In this document: piece after piece, positions 1 to 5,609 of the stretch
Position numbering within the stretch: position 1 is the first letter of the stretch
Layout of the letters: each line of letters opens with the position of its first letter
Assembly (NCBI RefSeq): GCF_903643065.1
Contig: NZ_CAHJWX010000047.1
Coordinates: forward strand, 1-8,727
Reading direction: 5' to 3'
From: Sphingomonas bacterium
Lineage (GTDB): Bacteria > Pseudomonadota > Alphaproteobacteria > Sphingomonadales > Sphingomonadaceae
Length of the DNA: 8,727 bases
Notes under the pieces: generated by a model
What the model was told of the DNA's origin: nothing
Databases searched by the model: none
What the model saw: only the letters and a program-made list of their open reading frames with translations
Program-made: the position numbers and the translations under genes

Positions 1-150
1 CGGCGTCGTGCCCGGCGCGCGCGGACTGGTCTGGCCGGACGGATCGGTCGGGCTGGTGGGCGTCGTGGCGGGCGCGGGCGTGGTTTGCCGCGCCAGCGCC
101 GGCGTCGCGATCGCCACCGCGGCGATGGTCAGGAAGGGGGTGAACCGCAT
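1..150 (-). CDS. Exported Pro/Thr-rich protein, N-terminal fragment
   Basis: The first 50 codons of a minus-strand gene are present and the frame stays open to the left edge, so the C-terminal part is missing. The start is ATG at 150-148, with a strong Shine-Dalgarno AAGGAG (minus strand, 163-158) seven bases upstream. Residues 1-20 read MRFTPFLTIAAVAIATPALA, a classic Sec signal peptide: one Arg, a hydrophobic core, then an Ala-Leu-Ala signal-peptidase site. From residue 21 (RQTTPAPATT...) the chain is rich in Pro, Thr, Ser and Ala, like a flexible linker following export to the periplasm or outer surface. I do not recognise the family because no folded domain is visible. It lies 77 bases downstream of icd on the same strand and may be cotranscribed with it. 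Its ribosome binding site is inside an 8-bp stem (see 157-190). Being a real gene is likely; its function is unknown. Confidence 0.8.
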   Translation of the reverse strand, partial: MRFTPFLTIAAVAIATPALARQTTPAPATTPTSPTDPSGQTSPRAPGTTP

Positions 151-156
151 GAGGAT

Positions 157-190
157 GCTCCTTGATGGTGTCGCCAGATCAACAAGGAGC
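157..190 (-). promoter_or_regulatory. Stem-loop covering the ribosome binding site of the left-edge gene
   Basis: GCTCCTTG at 157-164 and CAAGGAGC at 183-190 are perfect inverted repeats (8 bp, 18-base loop). In the minus-strand transcript the downstream arm CAAGGAGC contains the whole AAGGAG Shine-Dalgarno of the gene starting at 150, so the folded form would hide it. The pairing is seen directly; a regulatory role is inferred. It could instead be a leftover of the icd 3' region. Confidence 0.45.
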
Positions 191-195
191 GCCGC

Positions 196-239
196 ATGAC
201 GGTTCCGTCATCCCGACGGCTGGTCCCTCAGGACCAACC
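196..239 (-). terminator. Tandem hairpins at the icd 3' end (weak terminator candidate)
   Basis: Read on the minus strand, bases 239-218 form a 9-bp stem (GGTTGGTCC with GGACCAGCC, one G-U pair) whose four-base loop TGAG contains the icd stop codon TGA. A second perfect stem, ATGACGG/CCGTCAT, follows at 211-196 with a two-base gap that would open to a larger loop in RNA. Neither is followed by a run of U, so intrinsic termination is uncertain; they may instead protect the 3' end or attenuate transcription into the downstream exported-protein gene. Confidence 0.3.
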
Positions 240-1448
240 GTTCATCGCGGTTTCGAGGTTGGCGCGCACCGCCTCGAAAAACTGCTCGGTCGTCATCCAG
301 GGCTGGTCCGGGCCGATCAGGATGGCGAGGTCCTTGGTCATGTGGCCCTGTTCCACCGTTTCGATACAGACCCGCTCCAGCGTCTGCGCGAAGCGCGTCA
401 CGTCGGGCGTGCCGTCGAACTGGCCGCGATATTTGAGGCCGCCCGTCCAGGCGAAGATCGATGCGATCGGGTTGGTCGAGGTCGCCTTGCCCTGCTGATG
501 CTGGCGATAGTGGCGGGTCACGGTGCCGTGCGCGGCCTCCGCCTCGATCGTCTTGCCGTCCGGCGTCATCAGCACCGACGTCATCAGCCCCAGCGAGCCA
601 AAGCCCTGCGCGACCTGATCCGACTGGACGTCGCCGTCGTAATTCTTGCACGCCCAGACGAACTCGCCCGACCATTTGAGCGCGCTGGCGACCATGTCGT
701 CGATCAGCCGGTGCTCGTAGACGATGCTCGCGTCCTTGAACCTGTCGACGAACTCCGCCTCGAACACCTCGGCGAAGATGTCCTTGAAGCGGCCGTCATA
801 AGCCTTGAGGATGGTGTTCTTGGTCGAAAGGTACAGCGGCCATTTGCGCCCCAGCGAGTAGTTCATGCTAGCGCGGGCGAAGTCGCGGATCGAGTCGTCG
901 AGATTGTACATCCCCATCGCGACGCCGCCGGCGGGGAAGTCGAACACCTCGTGGCTGATCCGCTGGCCGTCCTCGCCCTCCCAGGTCATCGTCAGCTTGC
1001 CCGGGCCTGGCACGACGAAGTCGGTCGCCTTGTACTGGTCGCCGAACGCATGACGGCCGACCACGATCGGGTGCGTCCAGCCGGGGATCAGGCGCGGCAC
1101 GTTGCGGATCACGATCGGCTCGCGGAAGATCACGCCGCCCAGGATGTTGCGGATCGTCCCGTTGGGCGAGCGCCACATCTTCTTGAGCCCGAACTCCTCG
1201 ACGCGCGCCTCGTCGGGCGTGATCGTCGCGCACTTGACCGCGACGCCATAGCGCTGCGTCGCCCTGGCGCTGTCCACCGTGACCTGATCGTCGGTGGCGT
1301 CGCGCTGCTCGATGCCGAGGTCGTAATAGTCGAGCTGGATGTCGAGGTACGGCTTGATCAGGCGCTCGCGGATCCACTCCCAGATGATGCGCGTCATCTC
1401 GTCGCCATCGATCTCCACGACGGGTGTCTTCACCTGAATCTTGGCCAT
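228..1448 (-). CDS. icd: NADP-dependent isocitrate dehydrogenase, eukaryote-like (IDH1/2) type
   Basis: Encodes a 406-residue cytoplasmic TCA-cycle enzyme that oxidatively decarboxylates isocitrate to 2-oxoglutarate while making NADPH; the family acts as a metal-dependent homodimer. The sequence matches the mammalian IDH1/IDH2 subfamily rather than the E. coli type. Isocitrate-binding residues are visible in SPNGTIRN (S94, R100), FRE (R109) and GRHAFGDQY (R132, Y139); K210 lies in LSTKNT; metal-binding Asp residues are in HRLIDDM (D250) and NYDGDVQSD (D273, D277); and HGTVTRH (R312, H313) is the NADP-specificity motif. Length is normal for the subfamily. The ATG at 1448 was chosen because [20 protein letters not shown] aligns with the family N-terminus and AGGAA lies six bases upstream; the frame stays open further upstream but that extension is unlike the family. 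It is transcribed divergently from psd, with a good promoter candidate at 1480-1508. All key residues are intact. Confidence 0.97.
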   Translation of the reverse strand: MAKIQVKTPVVEIDGDEMTRIIWEWIRERLIKPYLDIQLDYYDLGIEQRDATDDQVTVDSARATQRYGVAVKCATITPDEARVEEFGLKKMWRSPNGTIRNILGGVIFREPIVIRNVPRLIPGWTHPIVVGRHAFGDQYKATDFVVPGPGKLTMTWEGEDGQRISHEVFDFPAGGVAMGMYNLDDSIRDFARASMNYSLGRKWPLYLSTKNTILKAYDGRFKDIFAEVFEAEFVDRFKDASIVYEHRLIDDMVASALKWSGEFVWACKNYDGDVQSDQVAQGFGSLGLMTSVLMTPDGKTIEAEAAHGTVTRHYRQHQQGKATSTNPIASIFAWTGGLKYRGQFDGTPDVTRFAQTLERVCIETVEQGHMTKDLAILIGPDQPWMTTEQFFEAVRANLETAMNGWS

Positions 1449-1479
1449 ACACGGTTCCTGCTGAAGGGTGCTGGCGCGG

Positions 1480-1508
1480 CGTCTAGGACGGGGGCGGGAG
1501 GCAATCAA
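1480..1508 (-). promoter_or_regulatory. Candidate promoter of icd
   Basis: On the minus strand TTGATT (1508-1503) is followed after exactly 17 bases by TAGACG (1485-1480). This fits the housekeeping-sigma pattern of alphaproteobacteria (-35 TTGnnn, -10 tAnAnn). A start near 1473 would give a leader of about 25 bases that includes the AGGAA ribosome binding site of icd. It is inferred from the pattern only. Confidence 0.5.
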
Positions 1509-1516
1509 GGCGAGCG

Positions 1517-1562
1517 CGGACGCGCGTGGGGACGGCGCCGTTTGCGCGCGGCGACGCGTCCG
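1517..1562. other. Inverted repeats in the icd-psd divergent region (possible operator)
   Basis: CGGACGCG (1517-1524) and CGCGTCCG (1555-1562) are perfect inverted arms 30 bases apart, and between them lies a perfect 10-base palindrome ACGGCGCCGT (1532-1541) abutting the candidate psd -35 hexamer. The two symmetries are not concentric. The location is typical of an operator, but short palindromes arise easily in GC-rich DNA. Confidence 0.25.
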
Positions 1563-1570
1563 GGTAAGCC
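1542..1570 (+). promoter_or_regulatory. Candidate promoter giving a leaderless psd transcript
   Basis: TTGCGC (1542-1547) and TAAGCC (1565-1570) are separated by 17 bases. The -10-like hexamer ends eight bases before the psd ATG at 1579, so transcription would start at or within a base or so of the start codon. No Shine-Dalgarno sequence is present upstream of this ATG, which agrees with a leaderless mRNA. The pattern is seen; the activity is inferred. Confidence 0.4.
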
Positions 1571-1578
1571 CCGCGCGC

Positions 1579-2304
1579 ATGGCATCGCTCGACAAGCCGC
1601 CGGTGGAAACCACCACCGTCAAGTGGCGCTTCCCCGCCATCCACTCCGAAGGCTATAAGTTCGTCGCAATCGCGGTGGGACTGACGCTGTTGCTGACGAT
1701 CGTGTCCAACGTGCTGTTCTGGCCGATGGTCGGGCTGACGGCGTGGGTCGCGATCTTCTTTCGCGATCCGGTGCGCGCGACGCCGCAGGGCCCCGGGCTG
1801 ATCGTGGCGCCCGCCGACGGACTGGTCACCATGATCGAGCGCGTACCCGTGCCGGCCGAGCTGGACGGACCCAACGGGCTGAGCGGCGTGCTGACCCGCG
1901 TATCGATCTTCATGTCCGTCTTCGACGTCCACATCAACCGGACGCCGATCGCGGGCACGGTGCGGCAGGTCGTCTATGTCTCCGGCAAGTTCCTCAATGC
2001 CGATCTCGACAAGGCGAGCGAGGAGAACGAGCGACAATATTTCGTCGTGGAGGGCCATGACGGCCGGCGCGTCGGCTTCACGCAGATCGCCGGCTTGGTG
2101 GCACGGCGCATCCTGGGGTTCGTCAAGAGCGGCGACATCGTCGCGGTGGGGCAGCGCATCGGACTGATCCGGTTCGGCAGCCGCGTCGACGTGTTCCTCC
2201 CGGAGGATTGCGTGTGCCAGGTGGCGCTGGGGCAGCGGAGCATCGCGGGCGAGACGGTGATCGGACGCGCCGGCGGAGCGCCGGTGACGGCGGTGGCGCA
2301 GTGA
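1579..2304 (+). CDS. psd: Phosphatidylserine decarboxylase proenzyme
   Basis: Encodes a 241-residue inner-membrane enzyme that decarboxylates phosphatidylserine to phosphatidylethanolamine, the last step of PE synthesis. It belongs to the short PSD class. Residues about 28-61 form one or two hydrophobic membrane segments ending in the conserved FFRDP. APADG (D80) and VHIN (H118) match the Asp and His used for self-processing, and FGSRVD (G200-S201) is the autocleavage site: cutting between G200 and S201 yields a beta chain and a small alpha chain whose Ser becomes the catalytic pyruvoyl group. The start is ATG 1579, giving [16 protein letters not shown]; the frame is open 37 codons further upstream, but that part is low-complexity and Arg-rich. 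No Shine-Dalgarno is visible, and a -10-like element lies eight bases before ATG. pssA, the enzyme making its substrate, follows 124 bases downstream on the same strand, so the two probably form an operon. Confidence 0.95.
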   Translation: MASLDKPPVETTTVKWRFPAIHSEGYKFVAIAVGLTLLLTIVSNVLFWPMVGLTAWVAIFFRDPVRATPQGPGLIVAPADGLVTMIERVPVPAELDGPNGLSGVLTRVSIFMSVFDVHINRTPIAGTVRQVVYVSGKFLNADLDKASEENERQYFVVEGHDGRRVGFTQIAGLVARRILGFVKSGDIVAVGQRIGLIRFGSRVDVFLPEDCVCQVALGQRSIAGETVIGRAGGAPVTAVAQ

Positions 2305-2316
2305 GGACCTTCTGCT

Positions 2317-2424
2317 CCCCTCCCGCAAGCGGGAGGGGTTCGGGGTGGGCAAGCGGCCTGATCGGGAAGACCCTGATCGAAGCGGGAGCCCATTCCCCGG
2401 CCCCCTCCCGACAGCGGGAGGGGG
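2317..2424. repeat. Paired palindromic (REP/BIME-like) intergenic element
   Basis: Two GC-rich hairpins flank a roughly 60-base spacer between psd and pssA. The first is CCCCTCCCGC-AA-GCGGGAGGGG (2317-2338, 10 bp); the second is CCCCCTCCCG-ACAG-CGGGAGGGGG (2401-2424, 10 bp). The hairpins are near copies in inverted orientation: after the first comes TTCGGGGTGGGC, and before the second comes the related reverse complement GCCCATTCCCCGG. Head-to-head palindromic units with a conserved G-rich flank resemble REP/BIME elements, which are usually dispersed through a genome. Dispersal cannot be tested here. Confidence 0.65.
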
Positions 2425-2431
2425 GTAGGTG
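2415..2431 (+). promoter_or_regulatory. pssA ribosome binding site inside the second hairpin
   Basis: The pssA start is GTG at 2429. Its only Shine-Dalgarno, GGAGG (2417-2421), is seven bases upstream and lies wholly within the 3' arm (2415-2424) of the hairpin at 2401-2424. Folding would therefore block ribosome entry unless translation or a factor opens it. The overlap is directly visible; control is inferred. Confidence 0.5.
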
Positions 2432-3238
2432 AGCCTGCCGCCTCGCCTGCGCCCGCGCCGCCCCGTTCGCGGCATCCCATTGCGCGCGGTGCTGCCCAAC
2501 GCGCTTACTGCGCTGGCCCTGTGTTCCGGCCTGTCGGGGGTGCGTTTCGCGATCGGCGGCGAGTGGGAGCGGGCGGTGGGGATGATCCTGCTGGCGGCCG
2601 TGCTGGACGGGCTCGACGGGCGCGTCGCGCGCCTGTTGCAGGGCGAGAGTCGGTTCGGGGCGGAACTCGACTCGCTGTCGGACGCGATCTCGTTCGGGGT
2701 GGCGCCCGCGCTGATCCTGTATCTATGGTCGCTGCAATATGCGCCGCGCGCGGGCTGGACGTGCGCACTGATGCTGGCTGTGTTCTGCGCGCTGCGGCTG
2801 GCCCGGTTCAATGCGCAGATCGATGCGAGCGATCAGCCGCGCAAGGCGGCGGGATACTTCACCGGCGTGCCGGCGCCGGCGGGCGCCGGGCTGGCGCTGT
2901 TGCCGCTGTTCGTGTGGCTGTGGAGCGATGTCGGCGTCGCGCGCTCATGGTGGCTGGTGGCGCCGTGGACGGCTGGGGTCGCAATACTGATGGTGTCGAG
3001 CCTGGCCACCTATAGCTGGCGGTCGTTCCGCCTGCGCCGGCATGTCCGGTTCGAGGCGATCGCGGCGGCGGTGGTGCTCGCGGCGGCGTTCGTCTCCGCG
3101 CCATGGCAGACCCTGACCGTGATCGCCGGCGGCTACCTGCTGACGATCCCATTCAGCGCGGCGGGCTATGCCCGGGTCAGGCGGCGCGCGGTCGCCGGAC
3201 CGCAACGGTGGCCGGCGCCGTCGACGCCCGATGCCTGA
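2429..3238 (+). CDS. pssA: CDP-diacylglycerol--serine O-phosphatidyltransferase
   Basis: Encodes a 269-residue integral membrane protein that transfers phosphatidyl from CDP-diacylglycerol to L-serine, giving phosphatidylserine for Psd. The CDP-alcohol phosphatidyltransferase signature is complete: D63-G64-x2-A67-R68-x8-G77-x3-D81-x3-D85, the Asp residues holding the divalent metal. Hydrophobic segments follow at about 50-60, 90-105, 112-125, 150-165, 175-195 and 210-245. This is the type II enzyme (Bacillus/alphaproteobacterial), unrelated to the phospholipase-D-like E. coli PssA. The start is GTG 2429, preceded by GGGAGGGGGG; LPNALTALALCSGLSGVRF is the family-typical N-terminal region. The gene follows psd on the same strand, and its ribosome binding site is buried in a repeat hairpin. 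Its last 62 bases overlap the 3' end of a small convergent gene (3177-3413). The substrate identity is inferred from family resemblance and from the psd neighbour. Confidence 0.94.
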   Translation: MSLPPRLRPRRPVRGIPLRAVLPNALTALALCSGLSGVRFAIGGEWERAVGMILLAAVLDGLDGRVARLLQGESRFGAELDSLSDAISFGVAPALILYLWSLQYAPRAGWTCALMLAVFCALRLARFNAQIDASDQPRKAAGYFTGVPAPAGAGLALLPLFVWLWSDVGVARSWWLVAPWTAGVAILMVSSLATYSWRSFRLRRHVRFEAIAAAVVLAAAFVSAPWQTLTVIAGGYLLTIPFSAAGYARVRRRAVAGPQRWPAPSTPDA

Positions 3239-3413
3239 CCACGATGCGATGCTCCGCCACCGCCAGCGCATGCAGCGGCTGAACCGGCTGCTCGACCTGA
3301 CCGATCATGAGCCGGAGCATGCGACGCCATTGCGGCGCTACCGCTGCCCAGATCGACAGCAGCGCCAGCGCGGCCGCGCCCGTGAATACCGCACTCGCCA
3401 CCAAATTGACCAT
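3177..3413 (-). CDS. Small hypothetical membrane protein
   Basis: Encodes 78 residues. Residues about 4-27 (LVASAVFTGAAALALLSIWAAVA) form one clear transmembrane helix, followed by a basic stretch (QWRRMLRLM), a middle segment EQPVQPLHALAVAEHRIVVRHR, and an Ala/Arg-rich tail. This suggests a single-pass inner-membrane protein with a cytoplasmic C-terminus. The start ATG at 3413 has an excellent Shine-Dalgarno GGGAGG ending five bases upstream, which a chance frame would not be expected to have; the same frame is open to a more distant ATG at 3494, but that extension lacks such a site. It lies between pssA and rpsB on the opposite strand and overlaps the pssA tail by 62 bases. I do not recognise a family. 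The gene is likely but not certain, since it partly lies antisense to pssA. Confidence 0.6.
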   Translation of the reverse strand: MVNLVASAVFTGAAALALLSIWAAVAPQWRRMLRLMIGQVEQPVQPLHALAVAEHRIVVRHRASTAPATVAVRRPRAA

Positions 3414-3459
3414 GCCCGCCTCCCTGACGACCAATTCCTCGATGCAGCGAACGGCAGTT

Positions 3460-3468
3460 TTATCCACA
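3460..3468 (+). promoter_or_regulatory. DnaA-box match
   Basis: TTATCCACA is an exact match to the high-affinity E. coli DnaA-box consensus. It sits in the intergenic region between the start of the small minus-strand gene (3413) and rpsB (3701), 47 bases upstream of the former. It is one isolated site without AT-rich DNA around it, so an origin is unlikely; DnaA-dependent control or a chance match are both possible. Confidence 0.4.
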
Positions 3469-3531
3469 GGTTCCCCGACCCTCGAAGGAACCAAAGCCCG
3501 CCGTGCGGCAGATCATCGAAGTTCCTGCCGC
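3469..3531. other. Hairpins in the intergenic region upstream of rpsB
   Basis: The 287-base gap 3414-3700 holds no gene I can support. Its first part contains GGTTCC (3469-3474) paired with GGAACC (3487-3492), then GCGGCAG (3505-3511) paired with CTGCCGC (3525-3531, 13-base loop). Neither is followed by a U run. The rest of the gap holds the rpsB promoter and leader described separately. Confidence 0.3.
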
Positions 3532-3570
3532 GACCTCTTTATGTTCCGTTCTCGTTCTGGCGTCAAGCGG

Positions 3571-3599
3571 TTGCGTTCACACGCCGCCCCGCCTAGATG
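3571..3599 (+). promoter_or_regulatory. Candidate promoter of the rpsB cluster
   Basis: TTGCGT (3571-3576) and TAGATG (3594-3599) are separated by exactly 17 bases, and the -10 context CCTAGATGC resembles the alphaproteobacterial housekeeping pattern GCTAnAnC. Transcription would begin near 3606, giving a leader of about 95 bases before rpsB. It is predicted from sequence pattern only. Confidence 0.45.
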
Positions 3600-3611
3600 C
3601 GCAGCCTTCAA

Positions 3612-3700
3612 TCCCACATGGGAAGCATCATAGCCCGGTGTCCCCGATCCGATCGGGGATCATCCGCTTCCCAGAGGCTCAACCGGAAGGAGTTATCCCC
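3612..3700 (+). promoter_or_regulatory. Structured 5' leader of rpsB with alternative pairings
   Basis: Helix P1 pairs TGGGAAGC (3619-3626) with GCTTCCCA (3666-3673) and encloses P2, TCCCCGAT (3641-3648) with ATCGGGGA (3652-3659). Two rival pairings exist: TCCCA (3612-3616) can take the TGGGA of P1, and GGGGAT (3655-3660) of P2 can pair with ATCCCC (3695-3700), directly between the Shine-Dalgarno AAGGAG (3687-3692) and ATG 3701. S2 is known to repress its own mRNA in E. coli through a leader, so an autoregulatory element is a reasonable inference, but I recognise no named RNA family. Confidence 0.4.
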
Positions 3701-4519
3701 ATGGCGGCACCCGTCGTCTCCATGCAGCAATTGATCGAGACCGGCGCGCATTTCGGTCACCAGACGCACCGCTGGAACCCGAAGATGAAGCCGTACATCT
3801 TCGGCGATCGCAACGGCGTCCACATCCTCGACCTGTCGCAGACCGTGCCGCTGTTCGCGCGGGCACTGGAGTTCGTCTCCTCGACGGTGGCGGCGGGCGG
3901 CAAGGTGCTGTTCGTCGGCACCAAGCGCCAGGCGCAGGAGCCGGTGGCGGACTCGGCGCGGCGCGCCAACCAGCATTTCGTCAACCACCGCTGGCTGGGC
4001 GGCATGCTCACCAACTGGAAGACGATCAGCAACTCGATCAAGCGCATGAAGGCGCTGGACGAGCAGCTGGGCGGCGACACGGTCGGCCTGACCAAGAAGG
4101 AAGTGCTGCAGCTGACGCGCGAGCGCGACAAGCTGGAGATGAGCCTGGGCGGGATCCGCGACATGGGCGGCATCCCCGACGTCATGTTCGTGATCGACGC
4201 CAACAAGGAAGAGCTGGCGATCAAGGAAGCCAACACGCTGGGCATCCCGGTGGTGGCGATCCTGGACTCGAACGTTTCGCCGGACGGCATCGCCTTTCCG
4301 GTGCCCGCCAACGACGATGCGAGCCGCGCCATCCGCCTGTATTGCGAGGCGATCGCGATCGCAGCGACACGCGGCGGGCAGGAGCAGGTGAGCCGTCGCG
4401 GCGGCGACATCGGATCGATGGCGGAGCCGCCGGTGGAGGCGGCGCTGGCCGAGCCGTCGCCGGTCGACGCGGCTCCGGTCGAGGCGGTCGCCACCGAGGG
4501 CGCTGAAGCAACGGCGTAA
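3701..4519 (+). CDS. rpsB: 30S ribosomal protein S2
   Basis: Encodes a 272-residue protein of the small ribosomal subunit, located at the head-platform junction and needed for S1 attachment. Family hallmarks are the N-terminal [20 protein letters not shown] (8-27), [17 protein letters not shown] (32-48), FVGTKRQAQ (71-79), [12 protein letters not shown] (95-106) and [19 protein letters not shown] (159-177) followed by NTLGIP. The core ends near residue 225; a tail rich in Ala, Pro, Glu and Val (about 235-272) follows, a common low-complexity extension in alphaproteobacteria. The start ATG 3701 has AAGGAG eight bases upstream; the frame is open upstream to 3503, but that stretch is not S2-like. 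It heads the cluster with tsf, the usual bacterial pairing, and is separated from it by a strong hairpin. Leader structure suggests autoregulation. Confidence 0.98.
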   Translation: MAAPVVSMQQLIETGAHFGHQTHRWNPKMKPYIFGDRNGVHILDLSQTVPLFARALEFVSSTVAAGGKVLFVGTKRQAQEPVADSARRANQHFVNHRWLGGMLTNWKTISNSIKRMKALDEQLGGDTVGLTKKEVLQLTRERDKLEMSLGGIRDMGGIPDVMFVIDANKEELAIKEANTLGIPVVAILDSNVSPDGIAFPVPANDDASRAIRLYCEAIAIAATRGGQEQVSRRGGDIGSMAEPPVEAALAEPSPVDAAPVEAVATEGAEATA

Positions 4520-4528
4520 CAATGAAGG

Positions 4529-4558
4529 GGCAGGGCCGGTCGGGCGACCGGCCCTGCC
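4529..4558 (+). terminator. Strong rpsB-tsf intergenic hairpin (attenuator candidate)
   Basis: GGCAGGGCCGGTC (4529-4541) and GACCGGCCCTGCC (4546-4558) form a perfect 13-bp stem with a GGGC loop, starting ten bases after the rpsB stop. Only ATTC follows, so there is no U tract. In E. coli the rpsB-tsf junction carries a partial terminator that lowers tsf expression; this hairpin may play the same role or mark an RNA processing or stability site. Confidence 0.55.
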
Positions 4559-4596
4559 ATTCGTGCCGAGCGACATCGAGGCACTTTCCCGGACCT

Positions 4597-4618
4597 GTCC
4601 CGCGACTTCGCTCGGGAC
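4597..4618. repeat. Short palindromic intergenic repeat unit
   Basis: GTCCCG (4597-4602) and CGGGAC (4613-4618) pair, and inside them CGA/TCG adds further pairing. In reverse complement the segment reads CGTTCGTCCCGAGCGAAGTC followed by GCGGGAC, whose translation gives the RPERSRG-like string that I associate with dispersed palindromic repeats in sphingomonad intergenic regions. Its copy number in this genome cannot be seen here. Confidence 0.5.
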
Positions 4619-4646
4619 GAACGGGATCAGATCGAGGACCACGGAC

Positions 4647-5603
4647 ATGGCCGATATCACGGCGGCGATGGTGAAGGACCTGCGCGAGAAGAGCGGCGCG
4701 GGGATGATGGACTGCAAGAAGGCGCTGGGCGAGACGTCGGGCGACATGGACGCGGCGATGGACTGGCTGCGCACCAAGGGCCTGGCGGCGGCGCAGAAGA
4801 AGTCGAGCCGCACGGCCGCCGAGGGGCTGGTCGGCGTCGCGACCTCCGGCACCATCGGCGCGGCGGTGGAGGTGAATTCCGAGACCGACTTCGTCGCCAA
4901 GAACGACCAGTTCCAGAGCTTCGTGCGTGAGGTGACGCACATCGCGCTCGCCACCGGCGCCGACGCGGAGGCGCTCAAGGCGCAGGCGATGGCGTCGGGG
5001 ACGACGGTGGCCGAGGTGCTGACCAACAACATCGCGACGATCGGCGAGAACCAGTCGCTGCGCCGCGCCCGGCAGCTGTCGGTGAGCCAGGGCGCGGTCG
5101 TGTCCTATGTCCACAACGCGGCGGCGCCCGGCCTGGGCAAGATCGGCGTGCTGGTCGCGCTGGAGTCGGCGGCGGGTGACGAGGTGCTGCAGGGGCTGGG
5201 CAAGCAGCTGGCGATGCACATCGCGGCCGCCTTTCCCAAGGCGCTGAACGAGGCGGACCTGGACGAGGCGGAGATCGAGCGAGAGCGCGCGATCGCCACC
5301 GAAAAGGCGCTGGCCGAGGGCATGAAGCCCGAGTTCGCGGCCAAGCGCGTCGAGGGTTCGATCGCCAAGTACCGCAAGGAGCACGCGCTGGTCTCCCAAT
5401 TGTTCGTGATGGACGGCAAGACCAAGATCGCCGACGTGGTCGCCAAGGCGGGCAAGGACGCGGGCGCGCCGATCGTGCTCGCCGACTATGTCCGCTTCCA
5501 GCTGGGCGAGGGGATCGAGAAGGAGGTCGGCGACTTCGCCGCCGAGGTCGCGGCGGCCTCCGGCGTGCCGCAGAAGCCCAAGGACGACCAGCCGGCGTCA
5601 TGA
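4647..5603 (+). CDS. tsf: Translation elongation factor EF-Ts
   Basis: Encodes a 318-residue cytoplasmic guanine-nucleotide exchange factor that reloads EF-Tu by displacing GDP. Residues 1-45 ([20 protein letters not shown] onward) form the UBA-like N-terminal domain that contacts EF-Tu; TDFVAKN (80-86) is the conserved core motif that disturbs the EF-Tu magnesium site; residues about 150-285 form the dimerisation region ending in [14 protein letters not shown]. Length is close to, or slightly above, the usual alphaproteobacterial size, with a short charged C-terminal tail ([10 protein letters not shown]). ATG 4647 was chosen because [10 protein letters not shown] is the family start; GAGG lies nine bases upstream. 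The frame continues upstream to 4563 across the intergenic repeat, so that extension is rejected. It follows rpsB by 127 bases. Expression is probably set by readthrough of the hairpin at 4529-4558. Confidence 0.98.
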   Translation: MADITAAMVKDLREKSGAGMMDCKKALGETSGDMDAAMDWLRTKGLAAAQKKSSRTAAEGLVGVATSGTIGAAVEVNSETDFVAKNDQFQSFVREVTHIALATGADAEALKAQAMASGTTVAEVLTNNIATIGENQSLRRARQLSVSQGAVVSYVHNAAAPGLGKIGVLVALESAAGDEVLQGLGKQLAMHIAAAFPKALNEADLDEAEIERERAIATEKALAEGMKPEFAAKRVEGSIAKYRKEHALVSQLFVMDGKTKIADVVAKAGKDAGAPIVLADYVRFQLGEGIEKEVGDFAAEVAAASGVPQKPKDDQPAS

Positions 5604-5609
5604 TGCCTT

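Noticed and set aside
196..498. Plus-strand frame with AAGGAG five or six bases before its ATG, looking well initiated
   Set aside because: It lies antisense to the highly conserved C-terminal part of icd and its product has no recognisable composition or domain; the AAGGAG is explained by the inverted repeat 157-190.
1449..1640. N-terminal extension of icd by 64 residues to an upstream start
   Set aside because: The extension is Arg/Ala/Thr-rich, covers the candidate promoter, and is unlike IDH family N-termini; ATG 1448 has an SD and a family-typical start.
162..1658. Long (498-residue) plus-strand open frame opposite icd
   Set aside because: It is the mirror of icd codons in GC-rich DNA; the translation is Arg/Asp/His/Val-rich nonsense with no family motifs.
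3460..3468. Replication origin around the DnaA box
   Set aside because: Only one box, no AT-rich unwinding region, and no origin-associated genes nearby.
3608..5032. 474-residue minus-strand frame across rpsB and tsf
   Set aside because: Antisense shadow of two certain genes; it also runs through the intergenic hairpin and repeat, and shows no domain.
4221..5399. 392-residue minus-strand frame opposite rpsB-tsf
   Set aside because: Antisense shadow with repetitive Arg/Leu/Gly composition; the RPERSRG-like segment comes from the palindromic repeat.
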